From FEN-987 sp964598845 (GTDB lineage: Archaea > Thermoproteota > Bathyarchaeia > 40CM-2-53-6): 64,000 nucleotides of DNA. The stretch is taken from positions 76,625 to 140,624 of the forward strand of contig CAZRDM010000002.1 of assembly GCA_964598845.1 (NCBI GenBank), in the 5' to 3' direction. Below are positions 59,734 to 64,000 of the stretch, piece by piece (positions within the stretch are counted from its first letter, which is position 1; every line of letters starts with the position of its first letter). The notes beneath the pieces are model-generated. The model had not been told where the DNA came from. It made no database searches and saw only the letters and a list, made by a program, of their open reading frames with translations. The position numbers and the translations under genes were made by a program.

Positions 59734-60897
59734 GTGGTCTCGAAGGATGAGGTCATGACCGCGCTGAAGGAGGTCATGGACCCGGAGCTTCATATCTCAA
59801 TAGTCAACCTTCAGATGGTCAAGAACATCGACATTCAAGGTGACAAGGTCAAGGTCCTAATTGCTCTCACAGTAGGTGGTTGCCCGCTCTCGAAGACGAT
59901 TTCCGGCGACGTCCAAAGAGCCGTATCGAAACTCTCTGGTGTCAAGGACGTTAGCGTAGAGACCACCGTAATGACCAAGTATGAGCTCCAACAACTGCGC
60001 GCGAGCATCCAGTCTAGAATGGCTGCAGCCCAACCTCACAGAAACTCGTCAGCCATGCCGTCGGGAATCAGCCGCCTTGAAAGGAAGGGAATCCGGAATG
60101 TCATAGCCGTAATGTCGGGCAAAGGCGGTGTTGGTAAGTCTTTCGTCACGGCCTTTCTCGCAGTTCAGCTGGCACGGCTAGGTTATAGGGTTGGGATACT
60201 TGACGCCGACATCACCGGTCCAAGCATAGCCAAGATGTTCGGACTGAAAGGCCCTCTTTTCGCAACGCACGATAAGAGAATCCTCCCAGCTCCCACGAAA
60301 ACGGGCATCAAAGTCATTTCGATGAACCTCATACTCGAAGAACCACAAATGCCAGTAATCGTCAGAGGACCGATCATCAACAGTGTCATACGACAAATGT
60401 TTGAAGACATCGAATGGGGCGACCTACACTTCCTCCTTGTAGATCTCCCCCCAGGAACCTCGGATGCCCCACTGACTGTCTTTCAGTCTTTGCCATTGCA
60501 AGGCGTCATCATAGTCACGACCCCACAGGATCTCGCTCTGATGGTTGTCAGTAAGGCGATAAACATGGCAAAGAGCTTGAGTGAACAGATCGCACCGGTC
60601 AAGATCATCGGACTCATCGAGAACATGAGCTACGCTGTGTGCCCCAACTGCGGAGAAAGGATGGAGATCTTTGGCAAGAGCAGGGCTCCTGGAGTGGCGA
60701 AGAATACTGGGATACCCTATCTAGGTGTTATCCCGATAGATTCGGAAATTGCAAGATTAGCTGACGAAGGGAAAATCGAAGAATACGCCAATCCACTCTT
60801 CGAAGAGGTCACGAGAGCTGTTAGGCTCAATGCAACAAGGCTTCTCGAACCCATGCCGGGAGCAATGCCAATAGCTTGGTCGGAGCAAGCCGAGTAA
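59734..60897 (+). CDS. Mrp/NBP35-type Fe-S cluster carrier ATPase with N-terminal DUF59 domain
   Basis: 387 residues. Residues 1-80 are a MIP18/DUF59 domain (EVMDPELHISIVNLQMVKN, the GGCPLSKTI segment). Residues about 110-370 are the P-loop ATPase: deviant Walker A VMSGKGGVGKSFVTAFLAVQ, LDADITGPSIAKMFG, LLVDLPPGTSDAPLTVFQ, and the cluster-binding CPNCG near residue 300. Such proteins bind and transfer Fe-S clusters in the cytoplasm. A stand-alone DUF59 gene follows, making an Fe-S assembly pair. Confidence 0.93.
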   Translation: MVSKDEVMTALKEVMDPELHISIVNLQMVKNIDIQGDKVKVLIALTVGGCPLSKTISGDVQRAVSKLSGVKDVSVETTVMTKYELQQLRASIQSRMAAAQPHRNSSAMPSGISRLERKGIRNVIAVMSGKGGVGKSFVTAFLAVQLARLGYRVGILDADITGPSIAKMFGLKGPLFATHDKRILPAPTKTGIKVISMNLILEEPQMPVIVRGPIINSVIRQMFEDIEWGDLHFLLVDLPPGTSDAPLTVFQSLPLQGVIIVTTPQDLALMVVSKAINMAKSLSEQIAPVKIIGLIENMSYAVCPNCGERMEIFGKSRAPGVAKNTGIPYLGVIPIDSEIARLADEGKIEEYANPLFEEVTRAVRLNATRLLEPMPGAMPIAWSEQAE

Positions 60898-60987
60898 ATT
60901 AGAAGGTTAGATGGAACAAACTAAGATTAATAGGGAAGGGAAATGGCGAATTCTGCATAGGAGTCGTGAACACCTCCCGGCCCGGAG

Positions 60988-61299
60988 GTGAACTCTGATT
61001 TGGTCACAAAAGAAGACGTAATTGCGGTTCTGAAGGACTGCTATGACCCGGAAATTCCGATCAACATCTGGGATCTAGGACTAGTCTATGATATCAAGCT
61101 GGAGGAAGGAAACGTAGGAATCAAAATGACCCTAACAGCTCCGGGCTGCATGATGGGCCCAATGATTGCTGAGGATGTAAAGGCGAAACTCAAGGCGCTA
61201 GGCGGTATCAAGGACGCCTTCGTCGAACTGGTCTTCGACCCCCCTTGGACACCGGACAAGATGAGCGCAGAAGCCAAGGCTCAGCTAGGAATAGCATAG
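60988..61299 (+). CDS. MIP18/DUF59 family Fe-S assembly protein
   Basis: 103 residues, GTG start. A complete DUF59 domain: VLKDCYDPEIPINIWDLGLV, MTLTAPGCMMGPMIAEDVKA with the conserved Cys in APGCMMGP, and the closing FDPPWTPDKM. SufT/PaaD-like members help Fe-S cluster maturation. It lies 90 bases after the Mrp-like ATPase, so the two probably work together. Confidence 0.92.
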   Translation: MNSDLVTKEDVIAVLKDCYDPEIPINIWDLGLVYDIKLEEGNVGIKMTLTAPGCMMGPMIAEDVKAKLKALGGIKDAFVELVFDPPWTPDKMSAEAKAQLGIA

Positions 61300-61499
61300 G
61301 ATCGAGCCCTTCGACCGAAGCATCCATCATTTCTGAATTCATGGACCTCCTGCCACGAGTCAGTCATAGCTCGGTAGTTAGTTCACTCCGACTGACTACT
61401 CAAACGCTTGATCGCATTTCAATAAAGAGCCATGGCGAAGGATGAAATTCGATCCATGGTACCCTTTTTGGATCGTGTTGTCTCGGTTCGGAAGAAGCA

Positions 61500-61664
61500 T
61501 TACTTGGCGCCGAGTTCTCGCTTCTTCCAACGCAAGTTATGGCCATGGCATTTTCTGCAGCGTTCTGATGGTCCGGGGTTGCGGGCACCGCAGTCCCGGC
61601 AGACTCTGTAGTGCAATCTATGTTTTTGCGCCAGCTGTTTCTTGAAGACATCCGTGATTGGCAT
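61500..61664 (-). CDS. rpl40e: Ribosomal protein L40e
   Basis: 54 residues from ATG 61664 (MPITDVFKKQLAQKHRLHYR); the frame's upstream extension to 61745 is not used. The zinc ribbon is VCRDCGARNPG followed by CRKCHGHNLRWKKRELGAK, with four cysteines in two CxxC pairs. L40e is a small archaeal/eukaryotic large-subunit protein (fused to ubiquitin in eukaryotes). It is a short monocistronic gene between the DUF59 and uracil-DNA glycosylase genes. Confidence 0.9.
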   Translation of the reverse strand: MPITDVFKKQLAQKHRLHYRVCRDCGARNPGPSERCRKCHGHNLRWKKRELGAK

Positions 61665-61766
61665 GAGTCTTTCACTCAGATGGAATTCGCTACGAGAAGC
61701 GGAAAGAGGCATATATACAGTGCGCTGGCTAGAGGATGATGGCAATTCTGGCCGACGCGTGGATAG

Positions 61767-62339
61767 ATGTCAAAACGAGCTGAGGACTCACTTGAGAAAG
61801 TCGCTAGTGAAGTAGTAGTCTGCACCAAGTGCCGTCTCTGTGATACTAGGACTCATGCCGTTCCCGGTGAAGGCGCGAAAGCCGCGAAGGTTATGTTCGT
61901 TGGCGAAGCTCCAGGAGAGCAAGAGGACCTGCAGGGTCGCCCTTTCGTTGGAGCCGCAGGGAAACTACTCACCGAACTTCTTGAAATCAATAGACTCAGT
62001 CGCGAAGATGTCTACATAACGAATGTCGTTAAGTGTAGGCCGCCTAGTAATAGACCTCCAAGGAAGGATGAACTCATGGCATGCAGACCATATATGGACC
62101 GACAGATAGCTCTCCTCCGTTCGAAGGTGATCTGCCCGATGGGTAACTCCGCGATTCATGCCTTAATGAATCTAGATGAATCTGTAACCTCCCTGCATGG
62201 AGTTCCATTCGAGGTTGGAGAAGTCACTTACTTTCCTATGTACCATCCAGCGGCAGCGCTCTATACCCTCAGCTTGAGAAAGGATATGGAAGAGGATTTC
62301 AAGAAACTTCGCGCGCTTCTAGATTCGCTAGATTCCTAA
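61767..62339 (+). CDS. Uracil-DNA glycosylase, family 4 (Fe-S)
   Basis: 190 residues. Removes uracil from DNA as the first step of base-excision repair. Motif 1 VGEAPGEQEDLQGRPFVG; the motif 2 counterpart is YHPAAALY near residue 155. The four cluster cysteines are in VCTKCRLCD, MACRPYM and VICPMG. The length and 4Fe-4S arrangement are those of thermophile and archaeal UDGa. Confidence 0.92.
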   Translation: MSKRAEDSLEKVASEVVVCTKCRLCDTRTHAVPGEGAKAAKVMFVGEAPGEQEDLQGRPFVGAAGKLLTELLEINRLSREDVYITNVVKCRPPSNRPPRKDELMACRPYMDRQIALLRSKVICPMGNSAIHALMNLDESVTSLHGVPFEVGEVTYFPMYHPAAALYTLSLRKDMEEDFKKLRALLDSLDS

Positions 62340-62353
62340 TACCAGCCCGGCTC

Positions 62354-63331
62354 TCAGTCCTCATCGGTTGAAGGCTTGTTACCTAAGATTCCATCAATTC
62401 TGTCCATGACATTCGAAGTGAGCTTGGGCACTGCCTCTGAGGACTCCATGTTCTCGGTCACCTGTCCAGGCCGACTGGCGCCGGTGATAACAGTGCTCAC
62501 ATAAGGGTTCTTGAGGCACCAAGCTAATGCGAGTTGAGCCATGGTACATCCGAGTTCCTTTGCGATTGGCTGTAGTTTCTTCACCTTGTCAATATTCGAT
62601 GATGTGATTACATTTTCGCGAAGCCACTCGTAACCTTGTAGTGATGCCCGGGTGCCGGGTGGAATCCCTTCGTTATACTTGCCTGTGAGTAGCCCAGAAG
62701 CCAACGGACTCCATATTGTGGTTCCCAAACCTATTTCGCGGTAGAGCGGCAGGTATTCTTTCTCAACTCGTTCTCGATGGAGCATGTTGTACTGAGGTTG
62801 CTCCATAGTTGGAGGTGTCAGATCGTGTTCTAGTGCGAATCCGTACGCTCTCATAATGTCAGCTGCGCTCCATTCAGAAGTTCCCCAGTACAGAATCCTG
62901 CCTTGGTGGGTCAAGTCATCCATGGCGCGGACGGTTTCTTCGATGGGTGTGTTCGGGTCAGGTCGGTGACAGAAGAATAGGTCTAGGTAATTGAGTTGGA
63001 GACGCTTCAAAGAGTTGCGGCAGGCCTCGAAGATATGCTTGCGTGAGAGTCCCAAGTCGTTGGGACCCTCGCCTCCCCAGAAGACCTTGCTGGATACAAC
63101 GATGCTCTCACGCCTCCATTCTAGCTTCTTGATGAGATTTCCCATCACGATCTCGGCATTCCCGCGAGCGTAGGCCTCGGCATTGTCGAAGAAGTTCACA
63201 CCGGCATCATACGCCGCGGCCATGCATTTGGTTGCAACATCTTCACCTACTTGTCCACCGTAGGTCACCCATGCACCTAAGGACAATTCGCTAACCTTGA
63301 TCCCGGCTTTGCCGAGACGACGGTAATTCAC
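62354..63331 (-). CDS. Aldo/keto reductase
   Basis: 325 residues, TIM-barrel NADPH oxidoreductase of the Kv-beta/YghZ-like subgroup. Catalytic tetrad: D in FFDNAEAYARG, Y in the same segment, K in VVSSKVFWGG, and H in DLFFCHRPDPN. NADPH-binding region is VITGASRPGQVTENM near the C-terminus. Substrate unknown; eukaryotic-type beta subunits of K+ channels share this sequence type. Monocistronic, convergent with the UDG gene. Confidence 0.88.
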   Translation of the reverse strand: MNYRRLGKAGIKVSELSLGAWVTYGGQVGEDVATKCMAAAYDAGVNFFDNAEAYARGNAEIVMGNLIKKLEWRRESIVVSSKVFWGGEGPNDLGLSRKHIFEACRNSLKRLQLNYLDLFFCHRPDPNTPIEETVRAMDDLTHQGRILYWGTSEWSAADIMRAYGFALEHDLTPPTMEQPQYNMLHRERVEKEYLPLYREIGLGTTIWSPLASGLLTGKYNEGIPPGTRASLQGYEWLRENVITSSNIDKVKKLQPIAKELGCTMAQLALAWCLKNPYVSTVITGASRPGQVTENMESSEAVPKLTSNVMDRIDGILGNKPSTDED

Positions 63332-63414
63332 TCTTGACCCACCTTCCCAGCCAGAAACTGATGCAACTATTAAAGCGGTCGCGCAAGGTATGCCGAAGTT
63401 GTGGACAGCTTTCT

Positions 63415-63954
63415 TCAGCTGCCCGAAGGGTTTCTTCCGAGTCTGGAAAGATCTCCAGCCCTCGGACTGTAGTAAAGCTCGAAAAGAACACTCGCGACGG
63501 AGATGATGAAGAGAAGCATGCTCATAGAAACGGGGAGATGTCGAAGAGAGGCTACTGCAGCGAAGAAGGGCAGGATAACGGACGCCAATGCACCTGACGC
63601 AAACATGACCGCTCGTTTACCAGGGCTCACAGACTGAAGCGAGTCCCAGTCCACTTTCAAAACGAGAACCGGTACTCTTGATGCAATGAGTCTTGCTAAT
63701 GGAAGTTTGAGTTTCCTTATTCCTGACCTTCCAAGGAAGTAGTATCGAAATCGAATCCCAACGAGACTCCCGACAAGATAGTGCGAGAGACCGTGGGGGA
63801 AGAACACGAGGCAGCCCTAGGAAATGAGATAGAGACCGAACCTGACGAGGAGGTGGGGAATCTCGGGGGCCACCAAGGTCAAGTAGAAAGCAAGTACAGT
63901 ACCCAGAACTCCGAAGATGTTTCCGATCCACACTGGAAGTTTCGGCGATGCCAA
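63415..63954 (-). pseudogene. Multi-pass membrane protein interrupted by one in-frame TAG
   Basis: From GTG 63807 to 63415 the frame encodes about 130 residues with membrane helices and the segment FFPHGLSHYLVGSLVGIRF. The same frame continues upstream through TAG at 63819-63817 into LLVRFGLYLIS, FGVLGTVLAFYLTLVAPEI and ASPKLPVWIGNI; a further TGA occurs at 63978. If translation began at TTG 63954 the protein would be about 180 residues with one TAG at codon 46. The sequence on both sides is equally hydrophobic and in frame, so a continuous gene existed. It may be a pseudogene, a read-through case or an error. Confidence 0.5.
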
Positions 63955-64000
63955 GAAGTATCTGGCGATGAGAATTCAGGTGACGCAGAATATAGTTTCG

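Noticed and set aside
1..64000. CRISPR arrays, phage genes, toxin-antitoxin pairs
   Set aside because: No regularly spaced repeats, structural phage genes or convincing toxin-antitoxin pair were seen.

Overview
The window is archaeal chromosome. It encodes DNA topoisomerase VI (both subunits), aIF1A, aIF2-beta, a Rio1 kinase, a Pno1/Krr1-like KH protein, ribosomal protein L40e, an archaeal-type aspartyl-tRNA synthetase, RtcB, subunit I of a V/A-type ATPase, TrmB-type regulators, a tubulin/FtsZ-like protein and a NusA-like KH factor. Many genes start with TTG or GTG, and TATA-like boxes lie about 25-45 bases upstream of several transcription units. A 100-base run of N inside a duplicated flank shows a scaffolded, probably metagenomic, assembly. 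I cannot place the lineage from sequence alone; the gene set fits a mesophilic member of the TACK/Thermoproteota side (Bathyarchaeia- or Nitrososphaeria-like), which is inference.

Layout. 1-2.3 kb: a transketolase N-terminal subunit running off the left edge, an AhpD-like protein and two stand-alone Lrp-type RAM domains. 2.3-13.4 kb: a complete branched-chain amino acid cluster, with ilvE divergent from leuC-leuD, followed by the opposite-strand run ilvB-ilvN-ilvC-leuB-leuA and ilvD. 13.5-21.5 kb: GNAT, a CBS/HPF-like protein, ATPase subunit I, a TrmB regulator, a degenerate KaiC-like ATPase and an MFS transporter. 21.5-26.7 kb: the information-processing operon aIF2-beta, DUF424, aIF1A, Rio1, KH protein, Top6B, Top6A. 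26.9-34.6 kb: metG, a PHP protein, a divergent FtsZ-like protein, MoaD, split glycine decarboxylase (gcvPA/gcvPB) and a hexapeptide acyltransferase. 34.6-41.6 kb: a ribophorin-I-like membrane protein, a coiled-coil protein, a PIN-ATPase-KH protein, Nudix, DUF309 and PRC-barrel. 41.7-47.7 kb: an eroded stretch with an ion transporter interrupted by TAG, a deleted Kef-type antiporter, peroxiredoxin, Hsp20, transposase relics and a TPR protein. 47.9-64 kb: rtcB, a protein phosphatase, a Cys/Met PLP enzyme, an assembly gap, a small protein plus nuclease pair, HAD, RNase-J-like protein, NusA-like KH factor, sucCD, aspS, two DUF59 Fe-S assembly genes, L40e, UDG family 4, an aldo/keto reductase and another TAG-interrupted membrane protein.

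The most interesting observation is upstream of the two transcription units ilvB... and ilvE. Each is preceded by a short open frame ending in hydrophobic branched-chain codons and the same C-terminus, Ile-Ile-Leu-Gln-stop. The two differ only at synonymous third positions over the shared block and are followed directly by inverted repeats. This looks like leader-peptide control of branched-chain amino acid synthesis, a bacterial style of control that would be unusual in an archaeon. Other notable items are an FtsZ-like protein whose T7 catalytic loop has lost both aspartates, a candidate archaeal ribophorin I/Ost1 homologue, twin operators flanking the hsp20 TATA box, and two membrane-protein genes each broken by one in-frame TAG.
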